64,000 nucleotides of DNA from Devosia sp. (GTDB lineage: Bacteria > Pseudomonadota > Alphaproteobacteria > Rhizobiales > Devosiaceae): the NCBI GenBank assembly GCA_015234425.1, contig JADGNE010000057.1, positions 1 through 64,000 on the forward strand, read 5' to 3'. The position numbers and the translations under genes were made by a program. The notes beneath the pieces are model-generated. The model made no database searches and was not told the DNA's origin. It saw only the letters and a list, made by a program, of their open reading frames with translations. Below, one piece after another: positions 10,601-18,233 of the stretch; positions within the stretch are counted from its first letter, which is position 1, and each line of letters opens with the position of its first letter.

Positions 10601-10666
10601 GCCTATGATCATCTGTCGCGACTGGCTGAATGGACGGCGGTCGATGGCGGGGAGGACAGCGAATGA
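7646..10666 (+). CDS. addB: Double-strand break repair protein AddB
   Basis: 1006 aa. Subunit of the AddAB helicase-nuclease that resects double-strand ends for RecA. The N-terminal part is a degenerate helicase-like region (VLPTQRAKRVL) with no Walker A motif. The C-terminus carries a RecB-type nuclease motif (DRVDVMMDG, then ILDFKTG, then APQLLVEA). Only one Cys occurs in the protein, so the iron-sulfur cluster of Bacillus AddB is absent, as expected for the alphaproteobacterial type. ATGA overlaps link it to the gene before and to addA after. Confidence 0.93.
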   Translation: MSLFSIPPHAPFLPTLAAAVMDGRLLGDWSRTGPFWLSDVTIVLPTQRAKRVLAQAFLEHPDFSGLLPDIRTFGGEVEDEEPFLPPFEAAALPRPASVLHRRLVLSRLVAAWARTPAGSEAFSTPPTAAEIFSMADSLGLVFDDLAIEERDASALKIIAEQLSPTLGAYWQQTLTFLDIALTVWPHVLADMGLADPAFLRGARLDRQADAAPLVYGEKPVIAAGSTGSIPATARLLRAISRLPRGALVLPGLDTAMSADTHAALLDPLKSPHGHPQYNLARLLRTLGAGPGQVVDLVAERHPRTHLVSKALALTEETAGWYEARLDGDQLETALKGMAVIAARHEDEEARAIALAARAALAEEKTVGIITPDRNLARRIAAELARFDIYVDDAAGAPLFHAPVGRLARQILNLAVSRCGAVDLVALLRSRWALFGYTRAELGALTDAIELGLLRGQRIAPGLAGLRAALAAHVAEPPKHAARKLSSEDGEAISALLDRVEAAIAPLVALVDGQSMDAADLAQALRLALVATADGASLRGRDEFEGWADQMIGHRGEGHPFPPIALDRVLSALMTGFQVRNHAERRTDIAIWGQLEARLMSPDLVILGAVNEDKWPEPADPGPWLSRGMRLAAGLEPPERLQGLAAHDFAQAIGNSDVIVAYARRIGASPASPSRFLQRLDAFIGAEAADGLRDKGAIWLDQARALDAVPETRAAVRPLPNPPVHLRPRRLSVTEIETLMRSPYDLYARHVLGLRRLDPLGDVPDARERGTIIHDALGRFVMEGHDPNAPDAFETLMTIAADLFSGLEAIGERRDIWLRRFETAARQFLDFERLRSPRVRKRHAEIRGEMTFPMVEPFLITGQADRVDVMMDGSVEILDFKTGTPPTKGMMKAFGAPQLLVEALMAEAGAMKDIPPAKTGALIYVKIGLGPEAFVPSDFAPAEGMDLMEAAEEIGRRMQGHIDFFLYNQHPMPARLLPLLSQRFAGAYDHLSRLAEWTAVDGGEDSE

Positions 10667-13600
10667 GCCGGGAACGGGGCGAGCTTTCCATCCCTTTTGA
10701 CACCACGCGGGCGCAGGGCGAAGCGACCGATCCCAGTCGCTCGATCTGGGTGGAAGCCAATGCAGGATCAGGGAAAACTTTCGTTCTGACCCGGCGGGTG
10801 CTGCGGCTTTTGCTGGCCGGGGTGTTTCCGGAATCGATCCTCTGCCTGACCTATACCAAGGCGGCGGCGGCGGAGATGCGAGGGCGCGTTTCGGCCGAAC
10901 TGGCGGCCTGGGCAGTGATGCCGCAGGATAGATTATATAAGGAATTGCAGAGACTTACCGGGGCCCCGGTGAAAGATGTCATCGCCGGCCGGGCGCGAAC
11001 CCTGTTTGCGCGGGCGCTGGAAACGCCGGGTGGGCTGAGGATATTGACCATCCACGCCTTCTGCGAGGCCGTCCTGCACCGGTTTCCGATCGAAGCGGGG
11101 GTGCCATTCGACTTCTCGGTGATCGAAGAAGACCAGCAAAATCAAATGATTATGGCTGCCCGCGAGTCGGTTCTGGCCGATGGTTTGCGGGGTGGGGAGA
11201 ACCGGGCGGCGGTCGAGACCCTGTTCGGGCTGATGAGCGACTATGCCATTGGCGAAGCTATCAATTCCGGCCTCTCACTGGGGGCGCGGCTCGATGGCGT
11301 GCTGGCCGATCCAGAGGCCGCCAAGGCAAGGCTGCGGCGCATTGTGGGCTATTCCGGCGCGTCAGCAGAGAGCCTCGAAACGTCACTTGTTGCTAACACA
11401 CTGTTAGCATCGAGCGCGCTCAAACTGCTGATTGGTGACGGATCTGACAATCCGGATGCGGCGACGCTGCGCAGCCTCGTTTTGACCAAGGATGGAAGCC
11501 CGCGCGCGCGGCTGGTGACCAAGGCGCAGGAGAAGGCGCTGCCCGGCATCGGCGAGATGATGGCGGAAGAGCAGTCGCGCATTCTCCAGATCGACCAGAA
11601 GATGATCGCCGCGCGGCTGATCGAGCGCAGCGAGGCGGTGCTCGATGTGCTGGTGGCCATTGCCCGGCGCTATGAGCGCGACAAGCGGCGCCATTCGCTG
11701 CTCGACTTCGACGATCTGGTCGAAAAACTCGGCGACCTCTTTGCCAATCCGGCGATCGGGCCATGGGTGCAGTATAAGCTCGATGCCGGGATCGACCATA
11801 TTCTGGTCGATGAGAGCCAGGACACCAATGAGCGGCAATGGAGGGTGGTGAAGGCCATCGCCGAAGAATTCTTTGCCGGTTCTGGCGCCGTGGAGCGGCC
11901 ACGCTCGGTGTTTGCCGTGGGTGACCAGAAACAGTCGATCTATTCCTTCCAGGGGGCGCAACCGGCGCTGTTCGGGCTGACCGGGGGCGAATTTCATCGC
12001 AAGGCCCAGGCGGCGGAAAAGCAGTTCGCGCGGCTGCCGCTGCACACCAGTTTCCGGACACTCGCCGGCATCTTGAATGCCGTCGACCTCGTCTGCGCGC
12101 GGCCCGATATCCAGGCGGCGCTGCTCGCCGAGGAAAAGGTGGGCCACAATGCGGCCCGCACCCAGCCGGGCGGCACGGTGACCCTGTGGCCGCCCCTGCG
12201 CACCGGCGAGGCCGAAGCAGGCGACGGCGAATGGCCGCGCGAGCCGGTGGAAGCCGAGCAAAGCGGGCCACGACAGGTGGCCATGCGCATTGCCGCCGAG
12301 ATCAGGGGCTGGGTCGACAACCACCGGCCGCTGGGCCATCGGGGCAGGGCGGTGACCGCCGACGACGTGCTGATCCTCGTCCAGTCACGAAACGTGCTGT
12401 TCCAGGAGATCATCCGGGCCCTGCGGCTGCAGCACCTGCCGACGCCGGGGGCTGACCGGCTCGGGGTGACCGGCCATATCGCCGTGCTGGACCTGCTGGC
12501 GCTGATCGACGTGCTGCTCAACCCTGCCGATGATCTGCAACTGGCGGCGCTGCTGCGCTCGCCGCTGTTCGACGTCAGCGAGGACGATCTCTTTCAGCTG
12601 GCCAGTCCCCGCAGCGGCGGGCAAAGGCTGTGGTCAGCGCTTTTGGCGACGACGATTCCCAATGCACGCGAGGCGGCAGACCGGCTGACGCGCTGGCGGG
12701 CCGAGCTCGATTTCGAGCGGCCCTATGAGTTTCTCGCGCGCGTGCTCTATGCCGAAGGCGGGCTCAAACGGTTCCACGCGCGGCTGGGGACGGAAGTCGA
12801 CGAGGTGCTGTCCGAGTTCCTTGAACTCGCCATTGCCCACGAGCAGACCGAGCAACCCTCGCTACAGGGCTTTGCCGCGGACATGCGGCGGCGCAATGTG
12901 TCGATCAAGCGCGAGCTGGCCGAAGGCGGCAGCGGCGTGCGGGTGATGACCGTGCACGGCGCCAAGGGGCTGGAGGCGCCGGTGGTGATTCTCGCCGACG
13001 CGACCGCCAAACCCAGTGGCAGCCAGACCAGCACGCCGGTTTATCTCGATGAGCGGCCAGAAGGTCCGATCTTCTTTCACGCCGGCAGCAAGGGCCAGCG
13101 GACGACGGAAATCGAGGAGATCAAGGACCGGATCGATGAAGTTCGGCTCGAGGAATATTGGCGCAAACTCTATGTGGGCATGACCCGCGCCGAGGACGAG
13201 CTCTATGTGACCGGCGCCCTCACCGTAAAAGGCAAGCTCGACGGCACCTGGTACGAGGCCATCGAGGGGGCGCTGCGGCCGCAAGGGCAGCGCTTCGACG
13301 ATGTGAACGGGCAGGAAGCAGCCCTGGTCTACCCCGCGGACCGGCCAGTCATCGCGCCGCTGAGCGTGCCGGTGCCAGGCGCCCGTGCGGGCTTTTCGCC
13401 GCTGGTGCTGGCGCCGCTGCCCGAGTTTGTGGCCGTGCCGATTCTCTCGCCTTCGGCAGAGGGCGAGAACGCTCCAATCCTTCAGAGCAATGCCGAGAAG
13501 GTGCGCGACGCCGAACTGGCGCGCAAAAGCGGGCTGGCGCTGCATGCGCTGCTGCAACATATGACCGGCATCGCGCGCAGCGACTGGGACAAGGTGATGC

Positions 13601-14034
13601 CACGCGCCATGGAAGCGCTGCTGCCTGACCATGGCGAGGCGCACGACATGGTGATGAACCGGGCCCGGAGCATTCTCGAGCGGACTGACCTCGCTCCTCT
13701 TTTCGGACCGCAGAGCCGCGCCGAAGTGCCGTTCCTGGTCAAGGCAGAGCGCGGAGGCGAGGCCGTTCAACTCTCCGGGCGCATCGACCGGCTGGTGGTT
13801 GACGACGAGGGTGTGTTGGTGGTCGACTACAAGTCCGATGCGCATGTGCCGGACCGAACCGAGGCGATACCCGGCCGCTATCTGACCCAGCTTGGGCTAT
13901 ATGCGCTGGTTGCAGGTCAGCTTTTCCCCGGCCGGATCGTGCGCGCCGCCATTTTGTGGACCGAGTTGGAATCATTGATGAATTTACCTTCTGACCTGCT
14001 CGACACAGCACGGGCAGATTTCACCCTGCGGTGA
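10663..14034 (+). CDS. addA: Double-strand break repair helicase AddA
   Basis: 1123 aa from the ATG at 10663, which overlaps the addB stop and has GGGGAGGA 5-12 bases upstream; an upstream in-frame ATG at 10630 is less likely. UvrD-type helicase: Walker A is EANAGSGKT (residues 31-39), motif Ia reads LTYTKAAAAEM, Walker B is LVDESQDTNE, and motif VI is LYVGMTRAEDEL. A C-terminal nuclease domain carries GRIDRLVVDD and VVDYKSD. It is the 3'-5' motor of AddAB. Coding density and overlaps indicate one operon with addB. Confidence 0.96.
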   Translation: MSRERGELSIPFDTTRAQGEATDPSRSIWVEANAGSGKTFVLTRRVLRLLLAGVFPESILCLTYTKAAAAEMRGRVSAELAAWAVMPQDRLYKELQRLTGAPVKDVIAGRARTLFARALETPGGLRILTIHAFCEAVLHRFPIEAGVPFDFSVIEEDQQNQMIMAARESVLADGLRGGENRAAVETLFGLMSDYAIGEAINSGLSLGARLDGVLADPEAAKARLRRIVGYSGASAESLETSLVANTLLASSALKLLIGDGSDNPDAATLRSLVLTKDGSPRARLVTKAQEKALPGIGEMMAEEQSRILQIDQKMIAARLIERSEAVLDVLVAIARRYERDKRRHSLLDFDDLVEKLGDLFANPAIGPWVQYKLDAGIDHILVDESQDTNERQWRVVKAIAEEFFAGSGAVERPRSVFAVGDQKQSIYSFQGAQPALFGLTGGEFHRKAQAAEKQFARLPLHTSFRTLAGILNAVDLVCARPDIQAALLAEEKVGHNAARTQPGGTVTLWPPLRTGEAEAGDGEWPREPVEAEQSGPRQVAMRIAAEIRGWVDNHRPLGHRGRAVTADDVLILVQSRNVLFQEIIRALRLQHLPTPGADRLGVTGHIAVLDLLALIDVLLNPADDLQLAALLRSPLFDVSEDDLFQLASPRSGGQRLWSALLATTIPNAREAADRLTRWRAELDFERPYEFLARVLYAEGGLKRFHARLGTEVDEVLSEFLELAIAHEQTEQPSLQGFAADMRRRNVSIKRELAEGGSGVRVMTVHGAKGLEAPVVILADATAKPSGSQTSTPVYLDERPEGPIFFHAGSKGQRTTEIEEIKDRIDEVRLEEYWRKLYVGMTRAEDELYVTGALTVKGKLDGTWYEAIEGALRPQGQRFDDVNGQEAALVYPADRPVIAPLSVPVPGARAGFSPLVLAPLPEFVAVPILSPSAEGENAPILQSNAEKVRDAELARKSGLALHALLQHMTGIARSDWDKVMPRAMEALLPDHGEAHDMVMNRARSILERTDLAPLFGPQSRAEVPFLVKAERGGEAVQLSGRIDRLVVDDEGVLVVDYKSDAHVPDRTEAIPGRYLTQLGLYALVAGQLFPGRIVRAAILWTELESLMNLPSDLLDTARADFTLR

Positions 14035-14125
14035 ACACCACTTGCGTTGGCGCTGGACTCTCACCAGCTTTGAGGGCAATTAGGCCACCGCTTTACGAAC
14101 CAAAGCAAACCCAGAGGCAAACTCC

Positions 14126-14449
14126 ATGACTCACCAAGTTTCCGACGCCAATTTCGGCGAGGAAGTGCTCAACTCCAACGTGCCGGTCCTGGTGGATTTC
14201 TGGGCGGAATGGTGCGGACCGTGCCTGGCGATCGCGCCGGTTCTCGATGAATTGTCCACCGAGCTCGAAGGCAAGGTGAAGATCGTCAAGCTCAACGTCG
14301 ATCAGAACCCCTCGACCACCGCCCAGTATGGCGTGCGCTCGATCCCGACCATGATCCTGTTCAAGAACGGCGAAGCCGCCGACATGAAGATCGGCGCCGG
14401 TACCCCCAAGGCAGGTCTCGCCAAATGGCTTGAAGGCCACTCCGCTTAA
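14126..14449 (+). CDS. trxA: Thioredoxin
   Basis: 107 aa, standard thioredoxin length. The redox motif WCGPC (Cys30/Cys33) follows VLVDFWAE, and the cis-Pro loop is RSIPTMILF. General cytosolic disulfide reductant. Separated from addA by 91 bases and ended by a strong terminator, so it probably has its own promoter; TTGAGG about 50 bases upstream is a weak -35 candidate only. Confidence 0.97.
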   Translation: MTHQVSDANFGEEVLNSNVPVLVDFWAEWCGPCLAIAPVLDELSTELEGKVKIVKLNVDQNPSTTAQYGVRSIPTMILFKNGEAADMKIGAGTPKAGLAKWLEGHSA

Positions 14450-14475
14450 GGCATCGCGCCTTCAGCGCAATTTCG

Positions 14476-14511
14476 AGACGCCGCCGGCTGTTCCGGCGGC
14501 GTCTTTTTTTT
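14476..14511 (+). terminator. Intrinsic terminator of trxA
   Basis: Perfect 11-bp stem GACGCCGCCGG (14477-14487) with CCGGCGGCGTC (14493-14503), loop CTGTT, then eight T residues. Confidence 0.95.
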
Positions 14512-14673
14512 GTAGGTGGGCTAGGCTGACAATCGGGCGCAGGCGAAGCTGAGGCGGGATAGTGGCTGTTCGCTTGCCCACCAGCGCTTCTCACTGGCCC
14601 CAGAGAATTTTCAGTGCTGCCACAGGCTTGGCACAATTTTCCTTGTGTTTCGGCGTCGATAAGTCACACAAAT

Positions 14674-14689
14674 GTGTGATTGCCTGAAC
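14674..14689. promoter_or_regulatory. Short palindrome upstream of the GH3 gene
   Basis: TCACACA-AA-TGTGTGA is a perfect 7-2-7 inverted repeat about 60 bases before the GH3 start. Its size and symmetry suit a dimeric regulator such as a GntR or LacI protein. No regulator gene lies beside it. Confidence 0.4.
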
Positions 14690-14747
14690 CGGGCCGCAGC
14701 ATGGCCCTACCTGTTGATGCCTTCTCTATTTTTGTGGAGCCTTTTCC

Positions 14748-16418
14748 TTGGCCGCACTGGATTTAACCGCCGCCCCGTTTCAACTCGATGACGAGGCCAT
14801 TGCCTGGGTACACGCTACCCGCGATGGACTGACGCCGCGGGACAAGCTTGCCCAGCTGTTCGTGCTCCTGGCGCGCGGTTCGGCCGATGATGCGCGCGAA
14901 ATGCTGCGCAGTTTTCGCCCCGGGGGCGTGACGCGCATTTATACGCCCGACCTTGAGGCGGAAATCGCGCTGGCCCGCGACTATGACAATTTTGGTCCCG
15001 CGCCGCTTCTGGTGAGCGCAGACCTTGAAGGCAGCCGGATGAGCCTGCCCTTTGGCACCTCCGTGCCCAACCCGCTGGCGCTGGCCGCCGTGGATGATGT
15101 GGAGGCGACTACCGCGATCTCGACCATCATGGCCGCGGAAGCGCGTGCCGTGGGGCTCAACTGGAGTTTTACGCCCGTCATCGACATCAATGCGGCCTGG
15201 CGCAGCGCCATTGTCGGCACGCGCTCCTATGGCGACAATGTCGAGCGGATCGAACGGCACGCGCTGGCCCAAATCGCGGCATTCCAGGCCAAGGGCGTGG
15301 CAGCGACCGTAAAGCACTGGCCCGGTGAAGGATATGATGATCGCGACCAGCATCTGGTGACGACGGTCAATCCGCTGACGCTGGAAGAGTGGGAACAGAA
15401 ATTCGGGCGGCTTTATCGCGCGGCGATCAAGGCCGGGGTGATGAGCGTGATGTCCGCCCATATCGCCTTCCCCGCCTTTGTGCGTTCGCTCGACCCCGAG
15501 GCCAAGGGCGAAGCCTTCCGGCCGGCCTCGCTGAGCCGGGTGCTGAACGAAACGCTCTTGCGCGAAAAGCTGGGCTTTAACGGGCTGATCGTTTCGGACG
15601 CGACGCCGATGGCGGGCCTTGGCGATTGGGGACATCGGGACGAGACCCTGCCGGAGCTGGTGATTGCCGGCTGTGACGTCATTCTCTTTTCCGATGATGC
15701 CAATGCCGATCTGATGCGGCTGGTGAAGGCGGTTGCCGATGGGCGGCTGACCCAGGAGCGGGTCGACGAGGCTGTCACCCGTATCCTCGCGCTGAAGGCC
15801 GCTCTGGGCCTCCACAAGGCGCGACCGGAGCTGACATTTGAGAGCGCCAAGAGCGCCGTGGCTACGGACGCCAGCCGGGCGCTGGCGCGGGAAGTGACCG
15901 AGCGGGCGATCACGCTGGTCAAGGATGTGCCGGGCCTGCTGCCGATCTCCAAGGAAAAGCACAAGCGCGTGCTGATCTATTCGACAGGGTCGGTGCAGCC
16001 CTTTGCGCCCGAGCCCATTGCGCTAACGCTGCCGGCCATGCTGGAGGCGGAAGGGTTTGTGGTGACTGTGTTTACGCCCGAGCTCACTGTGAACGCAGCG
16101 GACTATGACCTCGTGCTTTATCTGCTGGCCGAGGAAACGCTGCTCACACGCGGCCGGATTTTCCTTGATTGGAAGCGGCTGACCGGGACGGTTTATGGCG
16201 CCATGCGCCGGCATTGGCACGATGTGCCGACGCTGATGGTGTCGCTGGGCTTTCCCTATTACCTCCACGACGCGCCGCGCGTGGGCACCTATGTCAACGC
16301 CTATGGCTCAAGCGATGAGTTTCAGGCGGCTGTGCTGGAAACGCTGCTGGGGCGGAAGCCGTTTGTGGGCAAGAGCCCGGTTGATCCGTTCTGCGGGAGC
16401 GAGCAGGGAAGGTATTGA
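14748..16418 (+). CDS. Glycoside hydrolase family 3 protein (beta-N-acetylglucosaminidase-like)
   Basis: 556 aa with a TTG start supported by GTGGAG about 9 bases upstream; no ATG is available nearby. The GH3 N-terminal barrel holds the NagZ-type signature KHWPGEGYDDRDQH, matching KHxPGxGx4DxH, whose final Asp-x-His is the acid/base dyad. The predicted nucleophile Asp is in GLIVSDATPM. A C-terminal domain (from about residue 390: ITLVKDVPGLLP, RVLIYSTGS) makes it longer than NagZ, like larger GH3 enzymes. No signal peptide is seen, so it is probably cytosolic. Recycling of cell-wall or chitin-derived sugars is inferred; together with the MurU-like gene it may serve wall recycling. Confidence 0.82.
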   Translation: MAALDLTAAPFQLDDEAIAWVHATRDGLTPRDKLAQLFVLLARGSADDAREMLRSFRPGGVTRIYTPDLEAEIALARDYDNFGPAPLLVSADLEGSRMSLPFGTSVPNPLALAAVDDVEATTAISTIMAAEARAVGLNWSFTPVIDINAAWRSAIVGTRSYGDNVERIERHALAQIAAFQAKGVAATVKHWPGEGYDDRDQHLVTTVNPLTLEEWEQKFGRLYRAAIKAGVMSVMSAHIAFPAFVRSLDPEAKGEAFRPASLSRVLNETLLREKLGFNGLIVSDATPMAGLGDWGHRDETLPELVIAGCDVILFSDDANADLMRLVKAVADGRLTQERVDEAVTRILALKAALGLHKARPELTFESAKSAVATDASRALAREVTERAITLVKDVPGLLPISKEKHKRVLIYSTGSVQPFAPEPIALTLPAMLEAEGFVVTVFTPELTVNAADYDLVLYLLAEETLLTRGRIFLDWKRLTGTVYGAMRRHWHDVPTLMVSLGFPYYLHDAPRVGTYVNAYGSSDEFQAAVLETLLGRKPFVGKSPVDPFCGSEQGRY

Positions 16419-16451
16419 GGGGATTGGGGAATTTAGAAGGGGGCACTTCTT

Positions 16452-16664
16452 CTCCCTCCCCCTTGTGGGGAGGGCAGCAGAGCTCGGCCGGGAGGCCGTA
16501 GCGGCGCTGGGTGGGGTGTTGCAAAGGCATCGGGGCTCTCCGCCCCCCACCCTCAATCCAGCCATTCGCGCATAGCGCTCATGGCCTTCTTCGCTCAAAT
16601 CGCTCCACTGGAGCGATTTGCCTGACGGACGCTTAGAAGCCCCACAGGGGCGAGGGGGCGATAG
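16452..16664. repeat. Palindromic intergenic repeat between GH3 and folC
   Basis: Contains CCTCCCCCTTGTGGGGAGGG, shared exactly with the element at 21735-21861. It also has a CCCCCCACCCTCAATCC segment and a GCCCCACAGGGGCGAGGGGGCG stretch near folC. Within it, 16596-16620 is a perfect 11-3-11 palindrome. It fills the 267 bases between the convergent GH3 and folC genes; no coding sequence is supported there. Confidence 0.7.
16596..16620. repeat. Perfect 25-base palindrome (11-3-11)
   Basis: CAAATCGCTCC, spacer ACT, then GGAGCGATTTG. It lies between the ends of two convergent genes, downstream of folC on the minus strand. It lacks an adjacent T-run, so intrinsic termination is doubtful. Confidence 0.5.
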
Positions 16665-16685
16665 AGCCGTTGGATCGGCTCGGAA

Positions 16686-17981
16686 TCAGTCCGGCGGGGT
16701 GTTGTTTTTCGCCAGGACATCGCCCGCGAGGTAGAGGGAGCCGCAGATGAGGACGCGGGCGTTGGGCGTCTTGGCGGCCTCGGCCAGGGCGGCTTCGATG
16801 GAAGCCATGGGCTGGGCGGCAAGGCCGAGGGTTTTGGCGCGGGCGGCGATGTGAGCGGCGGGGTGAGCGTTTTCCTCGCCGGGGATAGCAAGGGTCATCA
16901 CCTCTGGCGCGAAATCGGTGAAGGCGGCGAGGAACTCGGCGGGGTCGCGATTGCTCATCATTCCCATGATCATGATCAGCGGGCGCTTTGTGTGGGCGTC
17001 GAGCTCGGCGATGGTGCGGGCGAGGGCGGCGGCGCCGTGGGGATTGTGGCCGCCATCGAGCCAGAGCTCGTGGCCGGGGGAGAGGAGGTCGCGCAGATCG
17101 CCGTGGCGGAGGGGCTGCATGCGGGCGGGCCAGGTGACGCGGCGCAGGCCCTCGGCAATGGCTTTGTCATCGACCGGCAGGCCGAAATGGCGCGTTGCGG
17201 CGATGGCGAGCGCGGCATTGTCGTATTGGTGCGGGCCGAGGAGGGCTGAGGGCGGCAGATCGAGGAGCCCCTGCTCGTCGGAATAGACGAGGCGCCCGTC
17301 TTGCGCGGTGCCGTGGAAATCCTCGCCCTGCCAGATGGGCGTGATCCCCAGGCGATGGGCGGCGCGGTCGAGCACTTTTCGGGCTTCAGGGCGCTGGAGG
17401 CCCATGACCGAGAGGGCACCGCGCTTCAGAATGCCGGCCTTGTTGTCGGCGATCTCGGCAAGGGTATTTCCCAGAAAACCCTGATGGTCGAAATCGATCG
17501 GGGTGATGATGGTGCCGAGGGGTTGCTTGACCACATTGGTGGTGTCAAAGCGGCCGCCCATGCCGGTTTCGAGGAGGAGATAATCGGCCGGGGTTTCGGC
17601 AAAGAGCTTGAAGGCGGTGACCGTGGTCACCTCGAAAAAGGTGATGCCTTCGCCGGCGTTTATAGCCTCCACCTCTTCGAGCGCGGCATTGAGGCGGTCG
17701 GTTTCGACGAGGGTGCCGGCGAGGCGGATACGCTCGTTGAAGCGGACGAGGTGGGGGGAATTATAGACATGCACCGACTTGCCCGCGGCCTCGAGAAAGG
17801 CGCGGAGATGGGCGATGGTGGAGCCCTTGCCATTGGTGCCGGCGACATGGATCACCGGCGGCAGATGGTCCTGCGGATTGCCCAGCTTTTCCAGCAGCGG
17901 CAGCATGCGATCGAGGCTGAGGTCGATCAGTCTTGGATGGAGCTGGCTGAGGCGCTTGAGGATGGCGTCAGTGCGGGACAT
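16686..17981 (-). CDS. folC: Bifunctional folylpolyglutamate synthase / dihydrofolate synthase
   Basis: 431 aa from the ATG at 17979-17981, with GGAG about 10 bases upstream. An in-frame upstream start at 18092 is rejected because it would read through a palindromic repeat. The ATP-binding loop is HVAGTNGKGST (residues 45-55). The Mur-ligase-like motifs YNSPHLVRFNERI and LETGMGGRFDTTN follow, then LDGGHNPHGA in the C-terminal domain. It adds glutamate to dihydropteroate and folates. In many rhizobia folC follows accD; here it is about 10 kb away and inverted. Confidence 0.95.
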   Translation of the reverse strand: MSRTDAILKRLSQLHPRLIDLSLDRMLPLLEKLGNPQDHLPPVIHVAGTNGKGSTIAHLRAFLEAAGKSVHVYNSPHLVRFNERIRLAGTLVETDRLNAALEEVEAINAGEGITFFEVTTVTAFKLFAETPADYLLLETGMGGRFDTTNVVKQPLGTIITPIDFDHQGFLGNTLAEIADNKAGILKRGALSVMGLQRPEARKVLDRAAHRLGITPIWQGEDFHGTAQDGRLVYSDEQGLLDLPPSALLGPHQYDNAALAIAATRHFGLPVDDKAIAEGLRRVTWPARMQPLRHGDLRDLLSPGHELWLDGGHNPHGAAALARTIAELDAHTKRPLIMIMGMMSNRDPAEFLAAFTDFAPEVMTLAIPGEENAHPAAHIAARAKTLGLAAQPMASIEAALAEAAKTPNARVLICGSLYLAGDVLAKNNTPPD

Positions 17982-18026
17982 TTTTGGGCTCCGAAATCCG
18001 GCGGCATGATCGTGCACGCCTGAATA

Positions 18027-18206
18027 CCCCCTCCCAGCCTCCCCCTGGAAGGGGGAGGAGCGATAGGGGGCGGGCAGATAGTTGCGGCACACACCGGCCT
18101 GACACCTCCCCCTCGAAGGGGGAGGGTGGGTGGGGGTGTGCTGCTAGAAATCCCCTCACCCGTCTCGCGCTTCGCGCGATCCACCCTCTCCCTCAAGGGG
18201 AGAGGG
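18027..18206. repeat. Three palindromic repeat modules between folC and pheT
   Basis: Module one is CCTCCCCCTGGAAGGGGGAGG near 18038-18058. Module two is CACCTCCCCCTCGAAGGGGGAGGGTG near 18103. Module three begins CCCCTCACCCG at 18152 and ends CCTCTCCCTCAAGGGGAGAGGG near 18206, the same layout as the element at 56562-56635. No gene is supported in 17982-18233. Confidence 0.7.
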
Positions 18207-18233
18207 AAGAGGAGGGAGGTGCTGGGGCAAGAC

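Noticed and set aside
17982..18092. Extended folC start at 18092
   Set aside because: The extra residues are translated palindromic repeat sequence, and a proper ribosome-binding site precedes the ATG at 17981.
18027..18206. CRISPR array
   Set aside because: Repeats are palindromic modules of unequal length without regular spacers, and no cas genes occur.
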